Origin: CAZIVO01 sp964542765 | Lineage (GTDB): Bacteria > Planctomycetota > UBA1135 > UBA2386 | Direction of reading: 5' to 3' | Length of the DNA stretch: 64,000 nt | NCBI GenBank assembly: GCA_964542765.1 | Contig: CAZIVO010000005.1 | Span: 4,090-68,089, forward strand | In this document: one piece after another, positions 17,909-26,170 of the stretch | How positions within the stretch are numbered: position 1 is the stretch's first letter | How the letters are laid out: every line of letters starts with the position of its first letter | Position numbers and translations under genes: made by a program | Notes under the pieces: generated by a model | Told to the model about the DNA's origin: nothing | Seen by the model: the letters and a program-made list of their open reading frames with translations, nothing else | Databases searched by the model: none

Positions 17909-19051
17909 CTATCTCGCCAGGTTCAGATATGCCTGGAGTGTGGTTTCTGCGGCTTTGCGCCAGGTGAAGGAGCGCGCTCTCTCGATGGCTGCCGGTTGTA
18001 TCTGCGCGGTCCACGAGTCACGTTGACGCAGAGCGTCCTCGATCCCGCTCGCCATGCTGTCCAGGTCGGTCGGGTCGAAATAGAAAGCGTGGTCGCCCCC
18101 TGCCTCCTGCATGCCGGAGGTTTGGCTCGTCACGACCGGGGTGCCCAGAGCCAGGGATTCGATGACCGGGATTCCCCAGCCTTCGATGAGACTTGGATAG
18201 ATACAGAGTTCGGCGCCGGCATAGAGATCGATCAGGTCTTTGCGAGTCAGGTAGGGCAGGAACAGGATTTGTTGTGTGAGGCCTGCTCGCGCTGCGCGTT
18301 CTCGGAAAGGTTTTTGCTGGGCTTCGTTCAAGCCGGAGATGAGGCAAGGCAACTCGAGGTGCCCACGGGAATGCAAGAGGCCCAGGGCATCGATCAATCC
18401 GTTGGTGTTCTTGCGCCTGAGCGAGGAACCGAGGGCAAACAAGTAGCGCTGACCATTGGCAAATCGGAGTCTCGCCTTGTCGGCACTTCCTTCTGGAGCA
18501 CCTGCGATGAACTCGGGGGAGATCCCGTTGAAGAAGACCTGAACCTTCTCGGCTGCGACCCCATGCCGGTTGATGATGTCCTGGCGTGACCATTCACTGA
18601 CTGTCAGTATGGTTTTGGCATCCCGGAGGACGCGAGGGGTTACTGCCCGGCAATACCGGACGTATGGGTCGTCGAGGCTTTCGTCGTGCCATGTGACGAT
18701 GAGGTCGTGGACTGTCACCATGAGAGGTGGGCCGCGCCAAAGAGGCCAGGATGGCGGCAGCGTGTTGTAGGTGCCGTGGTAAACCGAGACCTTGTCTCGC
18801 CGGATTTGCCATGGCATTCGAATCCGTTCCCAACTGTTCCAGCGACCACCGCGGATTTCCGTGCGGACAGGGCGCATGTTCTCCGGGATTGGCGGCATGT
18901 CCTCAGGAAGGTCGCGTTCGTGGTACAGAAGGAATTCCTGGTCTGCTGCGAGATCGCTGAATTCTCGCATCAGGTGTCGGACGTAGAGTCCTATCCCTCG
19001 TGGATGCAACCGAAAAGCTTCGCGTGCATCGATCCCGATTCGCACAGACAT
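17909..19051 (-). CDS. GT4 glycosyltransferase
   Basis: 380 residues, GT-B fold. The N-terminal domain starts VRIGIDAREAFRLHPRGIGLYVRHLM, the classic mannosyltransferase-like form. The donor domain has RYLFALGSSLRRKNTNGLIDAL, then the EX7E motif SLIEGWGIPVIESLALGTPVV with both glutamates present, and a final ERARSFTWRKAAETTLQAY. Its start overlaps the stop of the methionine aminopeptidase gene by one base, so the two are one transcript. It is convergent with the leucine dehydrogenase-like gene. Acceptor and sugar unknown. Confidence 0.9.
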   Translation of the reverse strand: MSVRIGIDAREAFRLHPRGIGLYVRHLMREFSDLAADQEFLLYHERDLPEDMPPIPENMRPVRTEIRGGRWNSWERIRMPWQIRRDKVSVYHGTYNTLPPSWPLWRGPPLMVTVHDLIVTWHDESLDDPYVRYCRAVTPRVLRDAKTILTVSEWSRQDIINRHGVAAEKVQVFFNGISPEFIAGAPEGSADKARLRFANGQRYLFALGSSLRRKNTNGLIDALGLLHSRGHLELPCLISGLNEAQQKPFRERAARAGLTQQILFLPYLTRKDLIDLYAGAELCIYPSLIEGWGIPVIESLALGTPVVTSQTSGMQEAGGDHAFYFDPTDLDSMASGIEDALRQRDSWTAQIQPAAIERARSFTWRKAAETTLQAYLNLAR

Positions 19052-19956
19052 CAGTCGTCCAGTCGTGTTAACACTTCAGCGCCATCGTCATGGATGAAGA
19101 TGGTGTGTTCTGTCTGCGCGACCCGGACACCCGGCTTCTCGGCCAAGGGAGGATAGTCCAGCAGGATTCGAGCTTTTGCGAGATTCTGTAGTGCCTTCTC
19201 GACCCGCTCGGCAGTGCCGAGATGTTCGACGAGATTGCGGCGTGCAAAGGGCAGCCCATGGATGCTTTCGAGTGCTGCCTCGACATCTTTGGAGATGCGG
19301 TCGCGTGGTTTGATCTTTCGCTTGAGTCCGAAGACTTCTGGCTCTCCTCGGTTTTCGATGTAGCCCGCTCCATCGCATACGAAGGGTTCACACGCAACGG
19401 TCTGTCCTGCACGGAGTCGGCCGGCATTTGCTTCGGCGTAGCTGTAGATCGACGGTTTGCAGTGAACGGTGTAGCGGGACACACCGTGTCCGGTCAGGTT
19501 GTAGATGGGTTTGAGTCCGAAGGCGATGACGGTCTGTTCGATCTGATGGCCAATTTCCGTGATGGAAGCCCCGGGCCCCATCAGGCTGATTGCATTTTCG
19601 AGTGCCACCCGACTGGCCGCCACGAGTGCTGAATCAGGCCCATTCCTCAGGTCCACAGTGGTAGCACTGTCGGTGACCCATCCATCGACGTGGGCTCCCA
19701 CGTCGAGTTTGATGATATCGCCTTCCTCGACAACGGTTGGATCGTCGATCGGCGAGCAATAGTGAGCGGCAATGTTGTTGCGAGAGAGTTGTGCCGGGAA
19801 GGCCAGCCCTCCACCCATCTCTCGAATGATGCGTTCGGCCTCGCAGGCGATGTCTTCGAGGCGAGTGCCTGCTTTGATCATCTTCTTGCAGGTTTCTCGA
19901 GCCGTGGCCGTGATCTGGCCTGAGCGCCTCAGCATGTCGAGATCGGAGGGTTTCAC
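19051..19956 (-). CDS. map: Methionine aminopeptidase, type II (archaeal/eukaryotic form)
   Basis: 301 residues. It removes the initiator methionine from nascent proteins, but its sequence is of type II, usual in archaea and eukaryotes, rather than type I found in most bacteria. Metal ligands fall at D85, D96, H157, E190 and E283 (IKLDVGAHVDGWVTDSATT, NLTGHGVSRYTVH, CEPF, QTEHTIF), three residues offset from the positions I recall for Pyrococcus MetAP2. H65 is in AAHY. The insert of roughly 60 residues between E190 and E283 (residues about 210-275, rich in helix) is the hallmark of type II. It is the first gene of a pair with a GT4 gene (one-base overlap). Confidence 0.88.
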   Translation of the reverse strand: MKPSDLDMLRRSGQITATARETCKKMIKAGTRLEDIACEAERIIREMGGGLAFPAQLSRNNIAAHYCSPIDDPTVVEEGDIIKLDVGAHVDGWVTDSATTVDLRNGPDSALVAASRVALENAISLMGPGASITEIGHQIEQTVIAFGLKPIYNLTGHGVSRYTVHCKPSIYSYAEANAGRLRAGQTVACEPFVCDGAGYIENRGEPEVFGLKRKIKPRDRISKDVEAALESIHGLPFARRNLVEHLGTAERVEKALQNLAKARILLDYPPLAEKPGVRVAQTEHTIFIHDDGAEVLTRLDD

Positions 19957-20018
19957 CGGTGGCGACGATAGCGGGCGGCTGCAGTTTTGTCGTTGCAGTT
20001 CCTCGGTGAGTGATCAGG

Positions 20019-21032
20019 TCATTTGCCCAGAGGCAGCTTGCTCCGGAGACGATAGAGCCAGGCGTTATTCTGCTTGTATACGGGCCCTCTGGTATCCGAG
20101 AGTCGGCGCTGTTGAGCCTGGAGTCGTCCCGTCAGCACGTTTTGCGCCCATGTGGCGTAGGTCTGTTTCAGTTTTTCCATGGGAGATCGGTCGAGGTCGA
20201 TGCGCAAATCCACGAGTTTGTCGGAGCGAGAGTCGTAACCGGCTTCATTGCGGGTAACCATCAGACTGGCTGACCACGCGGGAGCGATGTCATTGAGGGG
20301 TCCCTGCGGGTCACTGCTCCAGGCAGCATCGAGGGCGATCAGCAGACGCTCTGCGAGCGGCAGTCCGTTCCGGGCCTCGAAGACCGCGATCATTTTTTCA
20401 AGCGCCGGGACCGGCTCCAGAAGGATGCCAGCAGTGAGGCATTGCTTGCCGGATTTGACATAGCTCGTTCGCGGAGAGCCCAGCACACCGATACCCATAT
20501 AGCTGGCTTGTTGACCGTCCTTGTCGAGGATGAGGAGGAGTCGGGCCCGGGGATGTGATTCTTCGCTAACCAGCAGGTCGGCGATCGATGCTGGCGGCAT
20601 ACCCTTTTCGAGAAGTTCGATGCCGCGCTGCTTCCACGCGGTGTTTGGTCGGGCGCCGACCATCACGGCGCCAACTCCGGCGCGTAGTTCGGGCAGTACC
20701 GAGCCGGATGCGGGGAGGTTCGAGAAACAAGCGAAGCCGAGGTCCCCGGTCTTTTCGTCGCGTCCTAAAATGAACACGCCGTTTGCATAGACTTCACCGA
20801 CATCGGCTCCGTAGAACCGAAAGCCGGTAATCTTCTTGGTTTCTGGGTCTTGCTTCTTCTCGGCTGACTTGACTTCAGCGGCAGCGGCAGCAGTTTTCCT
20901 GTGCGCGTTGATGGATTCGACGGTTGGCTTCTGGATGTCGGATTCCGAACTATCGGATGCACCCTCTCCACACGCGGTCACTGCCAAGCAAGCGAGCAAG
21001 ATGGCCATGCATCGACGGTTGCATGGGTTCAT
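20019..21032 (-). CDS. Predicted lipoprotein, function unknown
   Basis: 337 residues from the ATG at 21032, which lies one base after the TGA of the upstream MsrP-like gene, so translation is coupled. The open frame continues upstream, but that start would be inside msrP. The N-terminus (MNPCNRRCMAILLACLAVTAC) carries a lipobox with Cys21. A low-complexity linker (GEGASDSSESDIQKP...) follows, then a globular part with FYGADVGEVYANGVFILGRDEK and RARLLLILDKDGQQASYMGIG. No family recognised. Co-transcription with MsrP suggests an envelope redox or quality-control role, which is inference. Confidence 0.7.
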   Translation of the reverse strand: MNPCNRRCMAILLACLAVTACGEGASDSSESDIQKPTVESINAHRKTAAAAAEVKSAEKKQDPETKKITGFRFYGADVGEVYANGVFILGRDEKTGDLGFACFSNLPASGSVLPELRAGVGAVMVGARPNTAWKQRGIELLEKGMPPASIADLLVSEESHPRARLLLILDKDGQQASYMGIGVLGSPRTSYVKSGKQCLTAGILLEPVPALEKMIAVFEARNGLPLAERLLIALDAAWSSDPQGPLNDIAPAWSASLMVTRNEAGYDSRSDKLVDLRIDLDRSPMEKLKQTYATWAQNVLTGRLQAQQRRLSDTRGPVYKQNNAWLYRLRSKLPLGK

Positions 21033-21033
21033 G

Positions 21034-22014
21034 TCACTTCTCGTATAGCTTGGCGACCAGATCCGCATAACCGTTGTAGGGTAGTGTCTTGACCTTTTCT
21101 CCGCCCGGGATCAGCCGCTCTTCGGCCTGAGACCATCGGGGGTGCGGCACGTTTGGCTCGACGTTGCTGTGCCAGCTGTACTCTTTTGGCTGGGCGTTGT
21201 TCCAGAAGGTCGGAGGCTTCTCCTTGGTGAACTCGAACTTGACGACGCTCTTGATGCTTTTGAGTCCATATTTCCATGGGGTGACCAGGCGCAGAGGGGC
21301 GCCGTTCTGGCGCGGAAGTTCTTTGCCGTACAGTCCGTGAGCAAGGAGGCTCAATTCATTTCCCGCCTCTGCCAGGGATAGCGCCTCGTAGTATGGGAAT
21401 TCGTAGCCTGTTCGAACTGCGTCGGGCATCTCATCCGGGCGATAAGCGGTGAACATCTGGACGTATCGTGCGTCCTTGGTTGGTGCTACCCACTCGAGGA
21501 ACTTCTTCATCGGGAATCCCGTCCACGGCACTGTCATGCTCCATGCCTCGACGCAGCGGAACCGATAGATCCGTTCCTCGCTGCGAAGGTGTTTGAAGAA
21601 GTCTTCGAGATCAGCAATTCCCGGTTTCTCGACCAGACCGGCGATCTCCACCTTCCATGGCGCTGTCTGGAATTTGTTGACCTTGAATTGGACCATGCGC
21701 TTGTTGAGCGAGAACTCGTAGAAGTTGTTGTAGGAGGTGGCAGCTTTTTCGTCCGTCAGGGGGCGCTCATCGACCGCGTAGCTCTTGTTGCGGGTTGCTG
21801 GAAAGGTTCCTTCTGGAGCGCGGAATAGCTTGGGACCATCTTCGTCCTGGGGGTCTTGCCGAAAGGAGGCCTTCAGAGGGAGTGCTCGGTCCAGGATGCT
21901 GCTCGGCAGGAGTCCTGCGGCCGCGAGTCCGGCCAGAACTTGCCGGCGATTCACCCAGGCTTCTTCGGGAGTGATCGCGGAATCTCTGCGGTGCCAGATA
22001 TTCTTTCTGTTCAT
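21034..22014 (-). CDS. msrP: Protein-methionine-sulfoxide reductase catalytic subunit MsrP (YedY)-like
   Basis: 326 residues from the ATG at 22014, preceded by GAGGAGG. A twin-arginine signal is visible (RRQVLAGLAAAG, Arg23-Arg24). The molybdopterin-binding fold of the sulfite oxidase family follows; the Mo-ligating cysteine is C154 in RFRCVEAWSMTVPWTGFP. Other YedY features are TSYNNFYEFS, the segment YRPDEMPDAVRTGYEFPYYEAL and PLRLVTPWKYGLKSIKSVVK. Known MsrP repairs oxidised periplasmic proteins using electrons from the heme membrane protein MsrQ. No MsrQ is adjacent; a 74-residue two-helix membrane protein lies upstream instead, and a lipoprotein gene follows one base downstream. Confidence 0.9.
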   Translation of the reverse strand: MNRKNIWHRRDSAITPEEAWVNRRQVLAGLAAAGLLPSSILDRALPLKASFRQDPQDEDGPKLFRAPEGTFPATRNKSYAVDERPLTDEKAATSYNNFYEFSLNKRMVQFKVNKFQTAPWKVEIAGLVEKPGIADLEDFFKHLRSEERIYRFRCVEAWSMTVPWTGFPMKKFLEWVAPTKDARYVQMFTAYRPDEMPDAVRTGYEFPYYEALSLAEAGNELSLLAHGLYGKELPRQNGAPLRLVTPWKYGLKSIKSVVKFEFTKEKPPTFWNNAQPKEYSWHSNVEPNVPHPRWSQAEERLIPGGEKVKTLPYNGYADLVAKLYEK

Positions 22015-22036
22015 GGTGCGGCCTCCTCGGAAGAGT

Positions 22037-22261
22037 TTACGGGGATGGGGGCGGGTCACTCCTGGAATTTTTGCCTCCGACACGATTGGACCGAAGCCGT
22101 AGCAAGATGAGGATGCCAATCAGGAGGACGATGATGGCAGGATGCAAGAGTAAGCGTCCGATGCTGCCGAGTGCTGGGATGAATAGCTTGAGCTGAGTAG
22201 CGGCCATCACCACGGAGGCGATACCGATGGCCGTCAAGGCCAGCTTTCCGATCCTCCTCAT
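22037..22261 (-). CDS. Small two-helix membrane protein
   Basis: 74 residues, two hydrophobic segments (LALTAIGIASVVMAAT and HPAIIVLLIGILILLRL) and a basic, Pro/Ser-rich tail. It lies 22 bp upstream of msrP on the same strand, so it probably heads that operon. It lacks the heme-ligating histidines and six helices of MsrQ, so it is not simply MsrQ. Function unknown. Confidence 0.5.
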   Translation of the reverse strand: MRRIGKLALTAIGIASVVMAATQLKLFIPALGSIGRLLLHPAIIVLLIGILILLRLRSNRVGGKNSRSDPPPSP

Positions 22262-22310
22262 GTCGAGATCAATCCTGTGATCATCATGGCCATCGATGTG
22301 TATCCGTGGC

Positions 22311-23495
22311 TCAAAGGACGCCTAGTTCCGTTCCCGCTTGTACGAAAGCTTCGACGGCCGTATCGATGTGGTCATCTTGATGAGCGGCACTGATTTGAAC
22401 GCGGATCCGAGCCTCACCTTTTGGCACCACAGGAAAGGAAAAGCCGATCACGTAAATGCCCAGTTCGAGCAGGCGTGCTGCCATCTGTGCAGCCAGCCGA
22501 GCATCTCCGAGCATGATCGGCACGATGGGATGCTCTCCTTCCTTGATCGAGAATCCGGCGGCTGTCATGGCTTGGCGGAAGCGCCGGGTATTTTGTTCGA
22601 GCTTGTCGCGCAGTGCTGTTGATGAGGCGAGCTGGTCGAGGCATGCGATGGTCGCGCCGACGATGGCAGGTGCGACGGTGTTGCTGAACAAGTAGGGCCT
22701 CGAGCGCTGCCGAAGGAGTTCGATGATTTCGGATCGTCCCGATGTGAACCCTCCTGAAGCGCCGCCCAGAGCCTTTCCAAAGGTCGATGTGATGATGTCG
22801 ACGCGGTCCTGAACACCGTGATGCTCGGGTGTGCCTCGGCCCGACGGGCCAAAGAAGCCGCTGGCATGGCTATCGTCGACCATGACCAATGCATCGTATT
22901 GTTCGGCGAGGTCGCAGATCTCCGGGAGCTTGGCAACGAAACCATCCATGCTGAAGACGCCATCGGTGGCGATCAGTCTCGAGCGGCAGTCCTTGGATTC
23001 TTGCAGGCATCGCTCCAGGTCCGCCATGTCGCTGTTGGCGTAGCGCCAGCGCTTGGCCTTGCTCAAGCGAACCCCATCGATGATCGATGCGTGGTTGAGT
23101 TGGTCGGAGATGATGGCATCTTCGGGTCCGGTCAAGGTTTCGAACAGACCACCATTAGCGTCGAAACATGAGGTGTAGAGGATCGTGTCTTCCGTGCTCA
23201 GGAAGTCGCAGATCTTCGCTTCGAGTTGCTTGTGGATGTCTTGTGTGCCGCAGATGAAGCGTACGCTCGACAGTCCGAATCCATGGCTGGTCAGGGTTTC
23301 CTTTGCTGCAGCTACCAGCTCCGGGTTGTTGGAGAGACCGAGGTAGTTGTTTGCGCAGAAGCAGATGGGCTCGGCATCACGAACGCCGATGCGGGGGCCT
23401 TGAGGAGTGAGGAGGACGCGCTCTTCCTTGTAGAGCCCGCCCTCGCGGATCTCGTCAATCTCGGTTTGGATGCGCTTTTGAACAGAGCCATACAT
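22311..23495 (-). CDS. kbl: Glycine C-acetyltransferase (2-amino-3-ketobutyrate CoA ligase)
   Basis: 394 residues from the ATG at 23495, close to the 398 of the E. coli enzyme; the frame is open for 39 more residues but MYGSVQKRIQTEIDEIREGGLYKEER is the conserved family N-terminus. It is a PLP alpha-oxoamine synthase that splits 2-amino-3-oxobutanoate with CoA into glycine and acetyl-CoA. Motifs: FCANNYLGLSNNPELV, GFGLSSVRFICGTQDIHK, VDDSHASGFFGPSGRG and the PLP-Lys K241 in STFGKALGG. It lies 147 bp downstream of the zinc-dependent threonine dehydrogenase, making a threonine to glycine pathway. Confidence 0.93.
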   Translation of the reverse strand: MYGSVQKRIQTEIDEIREGGLYKEERVLLTPQGPRIGVRDAEPICFCANNYLGLSNNPELVAAAKETLTSHGFGLSSVRFICGTQDIHKQLEAKICDFLSTEDTILYTSCFDANGGLFETLTGPEDAIISDQLNHASIIDGVRLSKAKRWRYANSDMADLERCLQESKDCRSRLIATDGVFSMDGFVAKLPEICDLAEQYDALVMVDDSHASGFFGPSGRGTPEHHGVQDRVDIITSTFGKALGGASGGFTSGRSEIIELLRQRSRPYLFSNTVAPAIVGATIACLDQLASSTALRDKLEQNTRRFRQAMTAAGFSIKEGEHPIVPIMLGDARLAAQMAARLLELGIYVIGFSFPVVPKGEARIRVQISAAHQDDHIDTAVEAFVQAGTELGVL

Positions 23496-23642
23496 GTCGT
23501 TGTCTCCCGCGAGCGTTGAACTCGCCGTCCGGGCCTGTGCCGGAGCGGTCGCGTACGATGTAACGCAATCGATGGGGCGGGGCAACAGATCCGGGCCAGA
23601 ACGCTGCATCATGAGCCGTGATTCCGGCTCGCCGGGAGCGGC

Positions 23643-24725
23643 CTATCCTCCTTGGCACGCTTCGTCCGGGTAGAGGATGACCTTTCCTTCCAGCCCTTCG
23701 CCGAAACGAGTCATGCCATGCTCGAACTCTTCGAGCGGGAGTTCGCACGTTACGAGATGCTCCACATCCAGGCCCTTTGCCAGGAGTTCGAGCATGCGGT
23801 CCCAGGTGGCGAAGATCTCTCGACCGATGATGGCGTGGATGGTCAATCCCTTGAAGATGATGTTGTTGCTGAAGTCATCGATCGAGACGGATGCTGTTCG
23901 TGGCAGCCCGAGTTGAACCAGATGGCCGGCCGCACGGATCATTCGGATGGCATTGTTGATGCCGTCAGGATGGCCGGAGATTTCCATCGAGACATCGACG
24001 CCGCCTTCGGTGGCATGGATGACTCGATCCGTGACATCGCCGTCGCGAGCATCGAGGACCGTGACTCGATCTTCGGATCTGGTGCGGCGACTCCATTCGC
24101 GTGCCCGCTCAAGGGGCTGTTCCTTGACATCCAGGATGAAGATATGTCGCGCACCGACGAAGAGCGCGACCTCGGCGCACATGGCACCGATCGGTCCGTA
24201 GCCGACAATGGCGGCGGTCTTGTCCTGGAGTGGCACCTTACAGGCTGTATGAACCGCATTGCCCAGAGGATCCAGAATGGCACCGACCTTGTGGGGTAAG
24301 GTGTCCGGTAACACCACAATATTGGTAGCCGATATGATGACGTGATCGGCGAATGCACCGTCCAGATTGACGCCGCGAATTTTGGTGTTGGCACATGCGT
24401 GGAAGGCGCCGTCGCGGCATGCCGGGCAGGCATGGCAGACCTCATGCATTTCGGCGCTCACATACTGTCCGACCGAGAGGTTGGTGACATCCTTGCCCAG
24501 CGCATCGATGGTGCCGCAGAACTCGTGTCCGAGAACGATGGGTGGTTCAACGATCTCGGCGATCGAGGGATCGCCCTTGCAGATATGGACATCGGTTCCG
24601 CAGATGCCAGCGGCCAGGACACGGACCCGGACTTCGCCGGGGCCAGGTGTCGGTATGGACAGGTCGTGCCGGAGTCGGAACCCTGCCGGTTCGTGGAGTT
24701 CGATTGCCTTCATGCGCCCCGTCAC
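23643..24725 (-). CDS. tdh: L-threonine 3-dehydrogenase, zinc-dependent MDR type
   Basis: 360 residues; oxidises L-threonine to 2-amino-3-oxobutanoate with NAD+. Catalytic zinc ligands C42, H67 and E68 (GICGTDVHICKG, VLGHEF) and the structural zinc cysteines C97, C100, C103 and C111 are present. Segments IFGNAVHTA-like (ILDPLGNAVHTACKV), the NAD fold VGYGPIGAMCAEVAL and FKGLTIHAIIGREIFATWDRML match Tdh closely rather than general sorbitol dehydrogenases. The adjacent kbl supports this. A second, short-chain-type threonine dehydrogenase is encoded at 58417-59478. Confidence 0.92.
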   Translation of the reverse strand: MTGRMKAIELHEPAGFRLRHDLSIPTPGPGEVRVRVLAAGICGTDVHICKGDPSIAEIVEPPIVLGHEFCGTIDALGKDVTNLSVGQYVSAEMHEVCHACPACRDGAFHACANTKIRGVNLDGAFADHVIISATNIVVLPDTLPHKVGAILDPLGNAVHTACKVPLQDKTAAIVGYGPIGAMCAEVALFVGARHIFILDVKEQPLERAREWSRRTRSEDRVTVLDARDGDVTDRVIHATEGGVDVSMEISGHPDGINNAIRMIRAAGHLVQLGLPRTASVSIDDFSNNIIFKGLTIHAIIGREIFATWDRMLELLAKGLDVEHLVTCELPLEEFEHGMTRFGEGLEGKVILYPDEACQGG

Positions 24726-24771
24726 GATGGTGAGAATCTAGTCGCTGCGGCCCGATGAGAGGAGGGTCTCG

Positions 24772-25284
24772 ATGATTCTCCCGGTGATGACTTCCAATCG
24801 CCGCAACCTCGTGGCCCTTGGCGCGGCTATGCTCGTCGCCATGCATTGGCTGTTCCGGATCATGTCGGTCGCGCTGGTTCTGCCGCAGGCTGCATGTGAA
24901 TCGCCATGGCATGGGGATGAGATGCGCTTTGCTGCGCGCCCGGTGCAAGAGGTCTCGAACTGGCGAGTCGGTTCTGGTGATCGCTTGGCGGGCTGGCTTC
25001 GGCTCCTGGAGATGAAGGGCCCCGATGGCGATGCCAGCTTTTTCCGGGTGGACAATGCCCAGGGACAGTGGCTCGGATTCATCGATCGGCAGGGTCGTGT
25101 TTACCAGCGGATACCTTTTTCGATGGAGGAAGTGTTCCGCGGCATCTACACGATGAAGGAGGCTCTCAGCCTGCTCTTCGAGGAGCCTGGCCCATTCAGT
25201 TATTCTGCGTCCGGGAAGGCGGGTTCGCAGTCCGCTGTGGACCGCGGTGATGTTGAGGGCATGATTTCAGACAAGGAGAAGTGA
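24772..25284 (+). CDS. Hypothetical protein with N-terminal membrane/signal segment
   Basis: 170 residues. ATG at 24772 has AGGAGG six bases upstream, a strong start. One hydrophobic segment (LVALGAAMLVAMHWLFRIM, residues about 14-33) anchors or exports the protein. The rest is a small polar domain with the DNAQGQWLGFIDRQGRVYQRIPF segment followed by MEEVFRGIYTMKEALSLLFEE. No family recognised. Its stop overlaps the GTG start of the thioesterase by 4 bases, so it is the first gene of an operon with the thioesterase and crcB. Confidence 0.65.
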   Translation: MILPVMTSNRRNLVALGAAMLVAMHWLFRIMSVALVLPQAACESPWHGDEMRFAARPVQEVSNWRVGSGDRLAGWLRLLEMKGPDGDASFFRVDNAQGQWLGFIDRQGRVYQRIPFSMEEVFRGIYTMKEALSLLFEEPGPFSYSASGKAGSQSAVDRGDVEGMISDKEK

Positions 25285-25760
25285 AGGTGACACGAGACGA
25301 ATTTCCGGTTTCTGCATCGCGGACCGAGATGACCGAGATGGTGATGCCCAATGACGCCAACCCACGCGGCACGGTGATGGGGGGGAGGGTCATGCACTGG
25401 ATCGATATCTGTGCGGCCATCGCCGCCGGTCGTCATGCTCGAACACCGGTCGTCACCGCCAGCGTCGACAAAATTGATTTTCATCGTCCATCGCCGGTCG
25501 GCAGTGTCCTTGCACTGTTCGCATCGGTTAACTATGCGGGCCGGACTTCGATGGAGATCGGTGTGAAGGTCCTGCACGAGGACCGGGTGACAGGGGACCG
25601 CTACCATGTCGCGTCCGCCTATCTCACCTTCGTGTCTCTCGACCCCCAGACAGGAAAGCCACAGGCAGTGGCCAAGATCTTGGCCGAGACAGAAGAAGAG
25701 AAGCGTCGGTATGCACAGGCAGAGCATCGTCGCAACGACCGCCTCGGGCATGTGGACTGA
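25281..25760 (+). CDS. Acyl-CoA thioesterase, hotdog fold (YciA/BACH type)
   Basis: 159 residues read from GTG at 25281 (AAGGAG just upstream; overlaps the previous stop). Hotdog motifs: TEMVMPNDANPRGTVMGGRVMHWID contains the conserved NxxGTxxGG and the MxWID helix of the acyl-CoA hydrolase branch. HARTPVVTASVDKIDFHRPSPVGSVL gives the catalytic/CoA edge strand and YHVASAYLTFVSLD the last strand. Such enzymes hydrolyse medium to long acyl-CoA in the cytoplasm. Chain-length preference cannot be read. Confidence 0.88.
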   Translation: MKVTRDEFPVSASRTEMTEMVMPNDANPRGTVMGGRVMHWIDICAAIAAGRHARTPVVTASVDKIDFHRPSPVGSVLALFASVNYAGRTSMEIGVKVLHEDRVTGDRYHVASAYLTFVSLDPQTGKPQAVAKILAETEEEKRRYAQAEHRRNDRLGHVD

Positions 25761-25772
25761 CGGACGACGCGA

Positions 25773-26153
25773 ATGAAGACGCTGCTCATGGTTGGTGTAG
25801 GTGGATTTCTGGGGGCGGTTGCCCGTCATGGGATGACGTCCCTGGTGTCCCGTCACTACACGGGTTCTTTTCCGGTGGGCACGCTCGTCGTGAATGTGCT
25901 GGGCTGCTTCTTGATCGGTGGCGCGATCTATCTCGTCGATGACCGCGAACTCTTCGGGCCGCAGATGAAGCTGTTCGTCATGGCCGGAATTCTCGGATCA
26001 TTCACGACCTTTTCGGCTCTGGGCCGCGAGAGTGTTGTCCTGATCGGGAATGCGCAGTATCTGGCCGCCGTGGCCAGCATTCTCGGAAATGTCATCGTCG
26101 GCGTGGGAGCCGTTGTCGTCGGCCGCTACGTCTTTGCCCTGGCAAGCGGATAG
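25773..26153 (+). CDS. crcB: Fluoride exporter CrcB (Fluc)
   Basis: 126 residues with four hydrophobic segments. Signature regions are GGFLGAVARHGM at the start, PVGTLVVNVLGCFLIGGAIY (Asn in the second helix) and the pore motif GILGSFTTFSALGRES (TTFS). Fluc channels work as antiparallel dimers exporting fluoride across the inner membrane. No fluoride riboswitch was recognised upstream: only 12 bp separate it from the thioesterase stop, so it is expressed as part of that operon. Confidence 0.95.
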   Translation: MKTLLMVGVGGFLGAVARHGMTSLVSRHYTGSFPVGTLVVNVLGCFLIGGAIYLVDDRELFGPQMKLFVMAGILGSFTTFSALGRESVVLIGNAQYLAAVASILGNVIVGVGAVVVGRYVFALASG

Positions 26154-26170
26154 TCCGGCTAGCGCTTGTC
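26143..26170. terminator. Inverted repeat at a convergent gene end
   Basis: CAAGCG at 26143-26148 pairs with CGCTTG at 26163-26168, extended outward by one G:T pair and one G:C pair. It spans both stop codons of the convergent crcB and metallopeptidase/DUF6807 genes, so a bidirectional stop is plausible, but no T-tract follows on either strand. Confidence 0.3.

Noticed and set aside
25773..26153. A fluoride riboswitch in front of crcB
   Set aside because: Only 12 bp separate crcB from the preceding gene, and no riboswitch-like pattern was seen in the region before it.
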